Positions 8,156-16,534 are shown, counted from the stretch's first letter. The stretch: DNA of 64,000 nt from Planomicrobium sp. CPCC 101110 (GCF_007859395.1 NZ_VOHD01000003.1:541028-605027), one strand, 5' to 3'. Notes: a model not told the origin generated them from the sequence alone. Numbers and translations: made by a program.

Positions 8156-9220
8156 ATGAAGCAATGGGATTTAGCGGTTATTCCTGGCGATGGAATAGGA
8201 AAAGAAGTTGTACCGGAAGCTTTAAGAGTGCTGGATGCTGTAGCAGAAGTTCATGGAGGGATGAAATTCAACTATACACATTATCCATGGAGCTCTAAAT
8301 ATTACGTGGAACACAGCATGATGATGCCGGAAAACGGGCTTGATCTAATAAGCCAAAGTGACGCTATTTTTTTAGGTGCGGTAGGAGACCCAGCGTTAGT
8401 GCCGGACCATGTCTCGTTGGCCGGCCTTTTGTTGAAAATCCGTAGGGGGTTTGAACAAGTCATTAACGTCAGGCCGGCCAAGCAATTAAAGGGAATGGTG
8501 TCGCCATTGACCGATCCCCGGAATTTTGACATCATGATTGTCCGTGAAAATAGCGAAGGTGAATATAGCAGTATCGGCGGACGGGTTCATAACGGTGATG
8601 ACGAAATTGTGGTTCAAAATGCAGTATTCACGAAAAAAGGCGTTTCCCGGGTGATGGAGTACGCTTTTAAATTAGCGAAGCAGCGGAACGGGCATGTAAC
8701 AAGTGCCACAAAGTCAAATGGAATTGCTCATTCAATGCCGTTTTGGGACGAAGTATTTGCCGAAGTTTCCAGTGGATTTTCTGAAGTTCAAACAAATAGC
8801 ATCCATATTGATGCCTTGTCCGCTTTTTTCATAACAAGGCCCCAGACTTTGGATGTAGTGGTGGCAAGCAATCTGTTCGGAGATATTTTAAGCGATATAG
8901 GGGCGGCGATCATGGGGAGTATTGGGATCGCTCCTGCTGGCAACATCAATTTGAACGGCAAATACCCTTCAATGTTCGAGCCGGTACATGGTTCAGCTCC
9001 CGATATTTATGGCCGGGGAATCGCAAATCCGATCGGCCAGATTTGGACAGCCAAAATGATGCTTGACCATTTCGGGGAAATGGAAATGGGCGCTGTCCTA
9101 ATGGATGCGATTGAAAACACTTTGCAGACAGGCATCAAGACTGGAGATATTGGAGGAACTGCCAATACGAAAGAAGTGACGGACGCAATTATCGCTGCTG
9201 TTCACCGCCCAGAAAAATAG
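8156..9220 (+). CDS. Tartrate dehydrogenase/D-malate dehydrogenase-type enzyme
   Basis: A 354-residue member of the isocitrate/isopropylmalate dehydrogenase superfamily. IPGDGIGKEV begins the fold, RENSEGEYS holds the substrate loop, the ATKSN Lys and the HIDAL and SNLFGDILSD acidic residues form the Mg site, and FEPVHGSAPDI binds NAD. The WSSKYYVEHSMMMPENGL segment is characteristic of the tartrate dehydrogenase/D-malate dehydrogenase branch rather than LeuB. Such enzymes oxidise tartrate or oxidatively decarboxylate D-malate and meso-tartrate. Neighbouring tartrate dehydratase genes support this. No second leuB-like context (leuC/D) is present. Confidence 0.88.
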   Translation: MKQWDLAVIPGDGIGKEVVPEALRVLDAVAEVHGGMKFNYTHYPWSSKYYVEHSMMMPENGLDLISQSDAIFLGAVGDPALVPDHVSLAGLLLKIRRGFEQVINVRPAKQLKGMVSPLTDPRNFDIMIVRENSEGEYSSIGGRVHNGDDEIVVQNAVFTKKGVSRVMEYAFKLAKQRNGHVTSATKSNGIAHSMPFWDEVFAEVSSGFSEVQTNSIHIDALSAFFITRPQTLDVVVASNLFGDILSDIGAAIMGSIGIAPAGNINLNGKYPSMFEPVHGSAPDIYGRGIANPIGQIWTAKMMLDHFGEMEMGAVLMDAIENTLQTGIKTGDIGGTANTKEVTDAIIAAVHRPEK

Positions 9221-9272
9221 TTACATAAATTGATCTCTTCATGAAATTTTTTCATTGCAAAGTTGAAACATT

Positions 9273-9284
9273 ATTGTATCCAAT
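9273..9284. promoter_or_regulatory. Candidate GntR/FCD operator, copy 3
   Basis: ATTGTATCCAAT is a near-perfect dyad (inverse ATTGGATACAAT) lying 30 bases before the CitE-like gene. It is the most symmetrical of the three GGATACA-containing sites. It follows TTGCAA at 9255 and TTGAAA at 9263, which may be -35 elements, so binding would block transcription of the second half of the cluster. Confidence 0.42.
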
Positions 9285-9314
9285 ATCCTCAAAGGAAGAA
9301 ATGGGGAAGGCAGT

Positions 9315-10169
9315 ATGGTTTTCTTGCGTTCGTATTTGTTTGTTCCTGGAAACAATTTATCTGTAGTTAAGAAAGCGGTTTCATCTGCGGCGGATTGCAT
9401 TATTCTTGATCTAGAAGACGCTGTCGCCCATTCGGAAAAAGAAAAGGCCAGGGAAACCGTTGAAGAAGCATTGTTGAAATTCGGGAAAGAAAAAACCATG
9501 TTTGTAAGAATCAATGATATTGGAACTTCTTATTGGAAGAAGGATGTAAGCTGTGCGGTTGAAAATGGAGCGAAAGGAATTATAGTTCCAAAAGCGGAAA
9601 GTGAATATGGCATTAAAATGGCTTGCAATGAAGTGAAAAGCTGCATCGGAAATGCAAAGAACGAATTTTGCATCGTTCCGCTAATTGAAACGGCAAAAGG
9701 GGTGCAATTCGCCTATGAAATTTCTTCTGCGGATAAAATGATTCAACGGCTGGCTTTTGGCTCCATCGATTTTTCACTCGACATTGATTGTGAACTCACC
9801 CCGAGCGGTTTGGAATTGCTGTTTGCCCGTTCGCAGATTGTCATTGCTTCAAAGGCTGCAAAAATCGCCCCTCCTATTGACGCGGTATTTCCAAACATAA
9901 AGGATGAACAAGGGTTAGAGAGAGAAGCACGCTTTGCGAGGCAAGTGGGCTTCAAAAGTAAATTGGCAATCCATCCTAAGCAGCTTGCGACTATTCATGC
10001 GGTATTCTCGCCTAACGAAAAAGAAATCGCGGAAGCAAAAGAAATTGTAGAAGCATTTGAAGCTGCCGAGAAAGAGGGAGTCGCCTCCATTACTGTAAAT
10101 AACACGTTGGTTGATTACCCCGTTTACAAAAAAGCCGTAAGCCTGCTTTTCCAAATTGACAATAGCTGA
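9315..10169 (+). CDS. CoA-ester lyase of the HpcH/HpaI (CitE-like) family
   Basis: A 284-residue TIM-barrel protein. RSYLFVPGNN at the N terminus, ILDLEDAVA with its metal-binding acids, IVPLIETAKGV with the Glu, and KLAIHPKQ near the C terminus are the marks of citryl-, malyl- and citramalyl-CoA lyases. These split 3-hydroxy-3-carboxyacyl-CoAs into acetyl-CoA and an oxoacid. It stands alone without CitD/CitF, so it is not citrate lyase. Together with the CaiB-type CoA-transferase at 13719 it suggests activation of a hydroxydicarboxylate followed by cleavage, as in itaconate or citramalate degradation. Confidence 0.87.
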   Translation: MVFLRSYLFVPGNNLSVVKKAVSSAADCIILDLEDAVAHSEKEKARETVEEALLKFGKEKTMFVRINDIGTSYWKKDVSCAVENGAKGIIVPKAESEYGIKMACNEVKSCIGNAKNEFCIVPLIETAKGVQFAYEISSADKMIQRLAFGSIDFSLDIDCELTPSGLELLFARSQIVIASKAAKIAPPIDAVFPNIKDEQGLEREARFARQVGFKSKLAIHPKQLATIHAVFSPNEKEIAEAKEIVEAFEAAEKEGVASITVNNTLVDYPVYKKAVSLLFQIDNS

Positions 10170-10209
10170 AAGTCATTTAAATTCAAAAAATTACGATGGG
10201 ATGGATCTC

Positions 10210-11376
10210 ATGAAAATCACTAGCATTGATGTCAAGACGGTACCGATCAGCAGCCCAATAAGAAATGCTTATATTGATTTTAGTAAGATGACCACTTCCG
10301 CACTCGCAATCACAACAGATGTTATAAGGGACGGCAAGCCGGTTGTAGGCTACGGGTTCAATTCCAATGGCAGGTATGCACCCACATGCTTGTTGAACGA
10401 ACGCTTTATTCCGAGGTTGTTAGAAGCTGATTCCAAAAAAATTGTTACGGATGATGGGACCAATCTAGACCCCCACAAAATCCATAAAGTTCTTATGGCT
10501 AACGAAAAACCAGGCGGTCACGGGGAACGGGCAGTGGCCGTAGGTGTCATCGACATGGCGGTCTGGGATGCAGTTGCAAAAATTGAGGAAAAGCCATTGT
10601 ATCAGCTGCTTGCGGACCGTTATGGCACGGGCCGAACGGATGAAAAAGTTTATATTTATGCAGCGGGCGGCTATTATTTTCCGGATAAGGGACTGGAAGA
10701 GCTTCAAGATGAGATGAAAGGCTATTTGGATTTAGGATATAAGGATGTGAAGATGAAAGTTGGCGGAGCATCGCTGAATGAGGATCTGCAGAGAATTGAG
10801 GCGGTACTTGATGTTTTACCTCCGGGCAGTGGATTGATGGTGGACGCTAACGGCCGCTTTGATCTTGACTATGCAATTGAATTTGGAGAAAAAATAAAAG
10901 ACTACGAACTGATTTGGTATGAAGAAGCGGGTGACCCATTGGATTACCATCTGCAGGCGGAACTATCAAAACACTATCCACATGCTATTGCCACTGGTGA
11001 GAATATTTTCTCTTTGCAGGATGCAACAAATCTCATCCGCTATGCAGGGATGAATCCGGAAAAAGATTTTTTGCAATTTGACTGTGCGCTAAGTTATGGA
11101 TTGGTGGAGTATTTACGTATTTTGGATATGCTGAAGGAACATAGATGGTCGTCAAGACGCTGTATCCCGCATGGCGGGCATCAGCTTTCGCTCAATATTG
11201 CTGCAGGGCTTGCCCTTCATGGCAATGAGTCTTATCCAGGAGTATTCGAACCTTTCGGCGGCTTCGCAGATCATTATGCTGTCGAGGACGGCTATGTGAA
11301 ATTGCCTGATGTTCCAGGCATTGGTTTTGAGGCGAAATCCAATTTATATGAACTTTTATTGAATGTAGGAAAATAA
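10210..11376 (+). CDS. tarD: Enolase-superfamily sugar-acid dehydratase, D-tartrate dehydratase (TarD) type
   Basis: 388 residues from the ATG at 10210, preceded by GGGATGGA; frames upstream of this lack a site. The sequence is recognisably close to Bradyrhizobium TarD: the N-terminal SSPIRNAYIDF and VVGYGFNSNGRY segments, the KMK active-site motif with Lys183, acidic metal ligands in VDANGRFD, WYEEAGDPLDY and ATGEN, and the His321 in CIPHGGHQ. Positions agree with Lys184 and His322 of TarD within one residue. TarD dehydrates D-tartrate to oxaloacetate. The comparison is from memory of the family, so the substrate is likely but not proven. Confidence 0.85.
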   Translation: MKITSIDVKTVPISSPIRNAYIDFSKMTTSALAITTDVIRDGKPVVGYGFNSNGRYAPTCLLNERFIPRLLEADSKKIVTDDGTNLDPHKIHKVLMANEKPGGHGERAVAVGVIDMAVWDAVAKIEEKPLYQLLADRYGTGRTDEKVYIYAAGGYYFPDKGLEELQDEMKGYLDLGYKDVKMKVGGASLNEDLQRIEAVLDVLPPGSGLMVDANGRFDLDYAIEFGEKIKDYELIWYEEAGDPLDYHLQAELSKHYPHAIATGENIFSLQDATNLIRYAGMNPEKDFLQFDCALSYGLVEYLRILDMLKEHRWSSRRCIPHGGHQLSLNIAAGLALHGNESYPGVFEPFGGFADHYAVEDGYVKLPDVPGIGFEAKSNLYELLLNVGK

Positions 11377-11413
11377 GACGGCTAACAGAGCATTTCAGTG
11401 AGGATTTGATGAT

Positions 11414-12106
11414 ATGGCTGAACCGATGAAATTTGATTCACAGCTGGCGGCGGAATATGACAAAGGAGTGCGCCGCACACTGCCCACTTACGATTCCATG
11501 CTTCGGCTGACCCATACATTTCTGCGTGCTAATCTTCCAGAGCAGTCTTCCCTCCTAATTGTCGGGGGCGGGGGAGGAAATGAAATCAAAACATTTGGTC
11601 CGGAAAACCGAGATTGGATATTCACTGCCATCGACCCTTCTCAAGCGATGCTTGAAGCGGGAAAAGCGAAAATTCAGCAATTAGGAATTGATGAAAGGGT
11701 GGAGTGGATTGCAGGCACTGTTTCAAATATTCCCGCCAAGGCGATTTTTGATGGGGCCACATGCCTTCTCGTACTGCATTTTATTGCTGATGTGAATGAA
11801 AAACTGATGCTGCTTAAAAAAGTGAGAGCACATTTAAAAACAGGAGCGCCTTTTGTCTTAGTCAGCAAAGCGGGAGATCCGAATAGTGAAGAGTTCAAAG
11901 AACAAGTTGAATTATGGAAGAACTATTGGCTGGATACAACTGGGCTGGCGGAAGAGAAAATGGATGAACTGATAAAAGGGACATTGACAGAAGCGTCTAT
12001 AACAGAAGAAAAATTGCGGGAACTATTAGCCGAAGCCGGCTTTCAGCGGATTGCCCGTTTTTTTCAGACAAATCATTTTTGCGGCTGGATTTGCCATGCC
12101 GATTGA
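11414..12106 (+). CDS. Class I SAM-dependent methyltransferase
   Basis: A 230-residue Rossmann-type methyltransferase. The glycine-rich motif I (LLIVGGGGGNEI) is followed by an acidic residue in TAIDPSQAMLEAG and a later VLHFIADV segment. The C-terminal third is acidic and helical. The substrate is unknown. It lies between the TarD-type gene and the transporter in the same direction, with 37 and 103 base gaps to the flanking coding regions, so it is probably co-transcribed. Trans-aconitate methyltransferase belongs to the same superfamily and would suit a cluster handling tricarboxylate-like acids, but nothing in the sequence proves that. Confidence 0.8.
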   Translation: MAEPMKFDSQLAAEYDKGVRRTLPTYDSMLRLTHTFLRANLPEQSSLLIVGGGGGNEIKTFGPENRDWIFTAIDPSQAMLEAGKAKIQQLGIDERVEWIAGTVSNIPAKAIFDGATCLLVLHFIADVNEKLMLLKKVRAHLKTGAPFVLVSKAGDPNSEEFKEQVELWKNYWLDTTGLAEEKMDELIKGTLTEASITEEKLRELLAEAGFQRIARFFQTNHFCGWICHAD

Positions 12107-12209
12107 ATAAACTGCAGGAAACAGCAAGCTGAACAGAATGAGGGTGAGGCGTGCCATAATCTTCTTTGCCTGGCAGAGAAGAAGTAAATGGCAGGAAAGG
12201 TCGGAAGCT

Positions 12210-13622
12210 ATGCAGACGGGTGATATGAAAGTTTTTGCATCATTTGCACTGGCTATTGCTGGGTTCATCATCATGTTTTTTGGATTGCCTGATACGTTTT
12301 CGGATTCAGCAAAGATTATGACAGGCATCATCACTCTAGGAATCGTTTTATGGTCTTTGGAACCGATTCCGATTGGGCTTACAGCAATTATCATCTTGCT
12401 GCTAATGCTTCTATTCCAAGTAGCTGATTCGTCTATCATCTTCAGTGGTTTTTCTTCTCCTGCCACTTATTTAATCGTAGCCGGCATGATGCTGGCAACT
12501 GCAGTAAACGAAACAGCCCTCATCAAAAGGATGACATATAACATTCTCAAGCGATGGGGGAGCCATGCAAAAGGCTTACTGGGAAGTATTATTGTTATTC
12601 AGCAAATTCAGGCATTCTTTATTCCTTCCACTGCAGTACGTTCTGCCCTTGTTCTGCCAGTTTCAGCCATGATCATTGAAACGACAGAAGCCAAACCGGA
12701 CAGCAATCTGCGGAAAATGATTATGCTGGGAGTCGCTTTTGGAGGAGTGGTTAGCGGGACGGCTATTATGACTGCTGCCATTGGCAATATTTTAACTGTG
12801 GAACTTCTTGATCGTTTTGCTGGAATTAAAATCACGTATTTTCAATGGTTTTTCTATGCCTTTCCGATCTGGGCCATTCTTATTCCAGCTATTTGGTTCC
12901 TCTTATTGAAAATATTCCCGCTGCCCAAAGAGCAGCAGCATTTCCCGGAAATTGCAGAAGAAATGGAACTTAGAATCAAAGAGCTTGGACCGGTGAACAA
13001 GCGGGAAATCCGCTGCCTGCTTATCCTGCTCTTCCTTGTCGGACTCTGGTTGACGGAACCGCTGCACGGAATGCATCCAAGTACGCCGGCCTTGATTGGG
13101 GTAGTGCTGATGACTTTGCCGAAAATCGGCATTGCTTCCTGGGAGCCGGTGATTAAGATCAACTACAATACGGTGTTGCTGCTGAGCGTCACATTGTCCA
13201 TGGGCTATGTATTCGTCGACTCTGGTGCGGCCCATATCATAAGTGAATATTTAAGTGTGGACTGGTTCATGGAACTTATTAGGCGTCCATTTCTAGCCGT
13301 CATTCTAGTGATTGTACTGGCTCAAGTGTTCCATAAAGTGATTTCGAACGTTTCAACAGCGGTAGTCGTGCTTGTGCCGATTATCATCAGTGTGGCGAAA
13401 AATGCAGGGATTGATCCATTGGCAGTGAGTTTTGCAACGGGATTAACATGCCTCTTCGGTTTTATTTTGATTGTGGAATCAATGCCGAACTTATTGGCTC
13501 ACAGCACCGGCATGATCACCCAAAAAGACTTTCTGAAGCCTGGATTGTATGCGACGCTCATTTCAATCGGGGCTACTATACTGATTGCCGCAACTTGGTG
13601 GAAATGGATTGGTTTGGTTTGA
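12210..13622 (+). CDS. SLC13/DASS family anion permease (di- or tricarboxylate transporter)
   Basis: About 470 residues with some twelve hydrophobic segments. The two family repeats are visible as FFIPSTAVRSALVLPV and, near the C terminus, KVISNVSTAVVVLVPI, which carry the SNT/ST-type sodium and substrate signatures of divalent anion:sodium symporters. It should import dicarboxylates in the membrane. The ATG at 12210 follows GGAAAGG; the longer frame from 12138 adds a charged, unlikely leader. Located among tartrate and CoA-transferase genes, it is the best candidate for substrate uptake by the cluster. Confidence 0.85.
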   Translation: MQTGDMKVFASFALAIAGFIIMFFGLPDTFSDSAKIMTGIITLGIVLWSLEPIPIGLTAIIILLLMLLFQVADSSIIFSGFSSPATYLIVAGMMLATAVNETALIKRMTYNILKRWGSHAKGLLGSIIVIQQIQAFFIPSTAVRSALVLPVSAMIIETTEAKPDSNLRKMIMLGVAFGGVVSGTAIMTAAIGNILTVELLDRFAGIKITYFQWFFYAFPIWAILIPAIWFLLLKIFPLPKEQQHFPEIAEEMELRIKELGPVNKREIRCLLILLFLVGLWLTEPLHGMHPSTPALIGVVLMTLPKIGIASWEPVIKINYNTVLLLSVTLSMGYVFVDSGAAHIISEYLSVDWFMELIRRPFLAVILVIVLAQVFHKVISNVSTAVVVLVPIIISVAKNAGIDPLAVSFATGLTCLFGFILIVESMPNLLAHSTGMITQKDFLKPGLYATLISIGATILIAATWWKWIGLV

Positions 13623-13718
13623 TGATCCCGGCGTTTGCAATTGTGCAAGTTGAAGAAAGTGGCCGAAATCGTTTGAAATCCCCAGCTATGCACAAAGGTT
13701 TGAAGAGGAGGAATAAGT

Positions 13719-14900
13719 ATGCTGCCACTACAAGGGATAACAGTCGTCTCGCTGGAACAAGCAGTTGCTGCTCCGTTTGCTACCCGGCAATTGGCAGATT
13801 TAGGCGCCCGTGTTATAAAAGTTGAACGGCCAGGACCAGGGGATTTTGCCCGGAGCTATGATAAAACAGTTAAAGGAATGGCCAGCCATTTTGTCTGGAT
13901 CAACCGTTCAAAAGAATCGCTGACACTTGATTTGAAACAGGCAGAAGCAAAACAGGTTTTGGACAAACTGCTATCAGAAGCGGATGTTTTTATCCAGAAT
14001 TTGGCGCCGGGTGCTGTAGACCGGCTGGGGTTCGGTCCTGCTGAGTTGAAAGACAAATACCCTCAGCTGATTGTTTGCGGAATTTCCGGCTACGGTACAT
14101 TCGGTCCCTATACCAATAAAAAGGCCTATGATCTGCTTATTCAGTGTGAAGCGGGATTGGTTTCAGTTACCGGAACGGAAGATACACCTTCTAAAGCAGG
14201 CATATCGATTGCGGACATTGCCGCTGGAATGTATGCCTATTCCGGTATTTTGACTGCACTGATTGCCCGCTTTAAAACAGGAAAAGGAGCGATTATTGAA
14301 GTGTCAATGCTGGAAGCGCTGGCTGAATGGATGGGATATCCCCTTTACTATTCTGGATATGGAGGCGAAGAACCGAAACGGTCAGGCGCCAGCCATGCAA
14401 CAATTTATCCATATGGCCCATTTCAAGCAGGCGACAGCAAAATGGTGTTTATGGGGATTCAAAATGAACGGGAGTGGGTTCAATTTTGCGAAGAGGTGCT
14501 GGAAAATGCTGAAGTGGCAACTGACAGCCGATTCAATAGCAACTCGAACCGTGTAGCAAATAAAAACGAATTGAAGGAGATCATTGAAACTGCCTTTAAA
14601 AAAATGGATGCAAATAAAATTATTGCCCGATTGGAGAATGCGAAAATAGCGAATGCCCGTCTCAATACCGTCAAAGAACTGATTGATCACCCTCAATTAC
14701 AGGCGCGGGGACGTTGGCGGGAAGTAGCATCTCCAGTTGGTGCGTTGAAAGCTTTAGTGCCGCCAGTCACATTTGATGAAATTGACACAGTGATGAAACC
14801 GATTCCGGAAGTAGGAGAGCATACGGAAGCGATTTTAAAGGAATTTGGCTTCAATTATGAGGAAATGCGAAAAGTTACGGCAAGCAATCCGAAAGACTGA
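13719..14900 (+). CDS. CaiB/BaiF family (type III) CoA-transferase
   Basis: A 393-residue type III CoA-transferase starting at an ATG with AGGAGG eight bases upstream. The N-terminal LEQAVAAPFATRQLADLGA and VERPGPGD segments and the catalytic Asp in ISIADIAAGMYA are characteristic. Members move CoA from succinyl-CoA, acetyl-CoA or similar to organic acids such as itaconate, citramalate, mesaconate or carnitine. In this cluster it would activate the imported acid for the hydratase and lyases. It is followed by an acyl-CoA dehydrogenase after 58 bases. Confidence 0.88.
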   Translation: MLPLQGITVVSLEQAVAAPFATRQLADLGARVIKVERPGPGDFARSYDKTVKGMASHFVWINRSKESLTLDLKQAEAKQVLDKLLSEADVFIQNLAPGAVDRLGFGPAELKDKYPQLIVCGISGYGTFGPYTNKKAYDLLIQCEAGLVSVTGTEDTPSKAGISIADIAAGMYAYSGILTALIARFKTGKGAIIEVSMLEALAEWMGYPLYYSGYGGEEPKRSGASHATIYPYGPFQAGDSKMVFMGIQNEREWVQFCEEVLENAEVATDSRFNSNSNRVANKNELKEIIETAFKKMDANKIIARLENAKIANARLNTVKELIDHPQLQARGRWREVASPVGALKALVPPVTFDEIDTVMKPIPEVGEHTEAILKEFGFNYEEMRKVTASNPKD

Positions 14901-14958
14901 TCAACCATGAGGCTGGCTATTATTTTCCAGTGATGCAAAAGAGAGGATGATAAGATTA

Positions 14959-16134
14959 ATGGCAAAGTTAAGCGACTTGGAACAAGAACAATTAAGAGGC
15001 CGGATACGGGAACTATGCTCAGACTTTCCGAATTCCTACTGGAGAAAGCTGGATTTAGAACGGGAATACCCTTATGAATTTGTTGATGCCTTAACGAAAA
15101 GCGGTTATCTCTCTGCGCTAATTCCTGAAAAATATGGCGGCAAAGGGTATGGCATGACTGAAGCCACGATTATTCTAGAAGAAATCAACCGTTCCGGCGG
15201 ACATGCCGCAGGATGCCATGCCCAAATGTATACAATGGGAGCGCTGCTGAAGCATGGGAGCGAAGAACAAAAGCAGAAGTACCTGCCAGGAATCGCTGCT
15301 GGGGAAATCCGTTTTCAAGCTTTTTCGGTAACTGAAGAGAGCGCCGGTTCCAATACACCAGCTATTCAAACTTTTGCGGAGAAAACAGAGGACGGCTATA
15401 TCGTTAATGGGCATAAAAATTGGACAAGTCGCGTAGAACAATCTGATTTGCTGATGTTATTGGCCAGAACCACTCCTTTGGAAAAAATCGGAACAAAGAA
15501 AGCAGAAGGCATTTCTTTGTTTTTGGTGGATTTACGGGAAATCCGCGAAAACCAGCCAGAAACTTTTGTTGTGGAGCCTGTACGTACTATGTTCAACTAT
15601 GCAACCAACCAGGTATGGTACAAAGACATGGAAATTCCATTAGAGAGCTTGATAGGAGAGGAAGGAAAAGGTTTTCGGTATGTGCTGGATGGGATGAATG
15701 CCGAGCGGACTTTGCTTGCAGCTGAAGCGATTGGAGATGGTTATTTCTTCATTGAAAAAGCGGCCAGCTACGCAAATGAGCGTGTGGTTTTTGAGCGGCA
15801 AATCGGTGCCAACCAAGGCATTCAATTTCCGATTTCCCGTGCGTATGCAGCTTTGAAGGCGGCTGATTTGATGCGTTATGAAGCTGCACGGAAATTCGAC
15901 GAAAATGAAAAATACGGAGAACAGGCTAATTTGGCGAAGTACTTGGCAAGCGAAGCGAGTTGGCAAGCGGCTAACGTATGTTTGGATACACACGGAGGCT
16001 ACGGATTTGTCGACCAGTACGATGTGGAAAGGAAATTCCGTGAAACCCGGATGTACCAAGTTGCACCGATAAGCAACAACATGATCTTAGCGTATCTTGG
16101 CCAAAACGTTCTCGGCATGCCGAGGTCCTACTAA
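14959..16134 (+). CDS. Acyl-CoA dehydrogenase family protein with atypical C-terminal motif
   Basis: 391 residues from the ATG at 14959, placed 12 bases after GAGAGG; the in-frame ATG at 14947 touches that site. FAD and substrate segments of the family are clear: FSVTEESAGSN, INGHKNWTS-like NGHKNWTSRV, and LDTHGGYGFVDQYDVE. The usual C-terminal YEGTSEIQR-type stretch that carries the catalytic Glu in many members is replaced by VAPISNNMILAYLGQ. It ends with LGMPRSY. It may use another base or perform a different reaction on a dicarboxyl-CoA. It is the last gene of the cluster; no strong terminator follows. Confidence 0.85.
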   Translation: MAKLSDLEQEQLRGRIRELCSDFPNSYWRKLDLEREYPYEFVDALTKSGYLSALIPEKYGGKGYGMTEATIILEEINRSGGHAAGCHAQMYTMGALLKHGSEEQKQKYLPGIAAGEIRFQAFSVTEESAGSNTPAIQTFAEKTEDGYIVNGHKNWTSRVEQSDLLMLLARTTPLEKIGTKKAEGISLFLVDLREIRENQPETFVVEPVRTMFNYATNQVWYKDMEIPLESLIGEEGKGFRYVLDGMNAERTLLAAEAIGDGYFFIEKAASYANERVVFERQIGANQGIQFPISRAYAALKAADLMRYEAARKFDENEKYGEQANLAKYLASEASWQAANVCLDTHGGYGFVDQYDVERKFRETRMYQVAPISNNMILAYLGQNVLGMPRSY

Positions 16135-16207
16135 ATTTTTAAAAAAGTTTAACGCTGCTCTATCAAGGTTGTAATCGGTTTCAATTAAACTGAATATTTT
16201 TTATAGA

Positions 16208-16235
16208 TTGACAACTAGCTTTGGTCTGATATGAT
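16208..16235 (+). promoter_or_regulatory. SigmaA promoter of the T-box/serA transcript
   Basis: TTGACA at 16208-16213 and TATGAT at 16230-16235 with a 16-base spacer. It lies directly before the T-box leader, so transcription would start near 16242. Confidence 0.65.
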
Positions 16236-16241
16236 AAGTTC

Positions 16242-16510
16242 AATCCAAAATATAAACAACTATTTTGATGGAGATAGGCTTATGCAGAGAAATCTTAAGA
16301 GAGCTGATGGTTGGTGAGAATCAGTGGTTTCGGCAGAAGGCAGCACTCCGGAATAGGTGGACTGAAATCTAGTAGGCCCATCCGCTTCGTGTCCGTTACG
16401 CATGAGAACCAATGAGGCTGCCTGTATAATGGGCAGTGAACTAGGGTGGTACCGCGAAAAAGACTCTTCGCCCCTTGCATTTTATGTAGGGGGCGGAGGG
16501 TCTTTTTGCC
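16242..16510 (+). ncRNA. T-box riboswitch leader, probably serine-specific
   Basis: The conserved T-box sequence AGGGTGGTACCGCG is present at 16443-16456, followed by a terminator. Upstream, AGAGAGCTGATGGTTGGTGA begins the Stem I distal region, and CACTCCGGAAT contains a candidate specifier TCC (serine) at 16347-16349. Uncharged tRNA would bind the specifier and the UGGN bulge to favour antitermination. The downstream genes, an aminotransferase and serA, make serine, which supports the specifier reading. The T-box itself is certain; the specifier assignment is by eye. Confidence 0.88.
16461..16507 (+). terminator. T-box intrinsic terminator
   Basis: AGACTCTTCGCCCC pairs with GGGGCGGAGGGTCT, with G-U pairs, and is followed by TTTTT. 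It directly follows the T-box sequence that would form the competing antiterminator. Confidence 0.85.
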
Positions 16511-16534
16511 GTTTCACTTGAAAGGGGAAGATTG

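Noticed and set aside
10156-10209. Longer N terminus for the TarD-type protein from TTG 10156
   Set aside because: It overlaps the previous gene, lacks a ribosome site, and extends beyond the family start; ATG 10210 fits.
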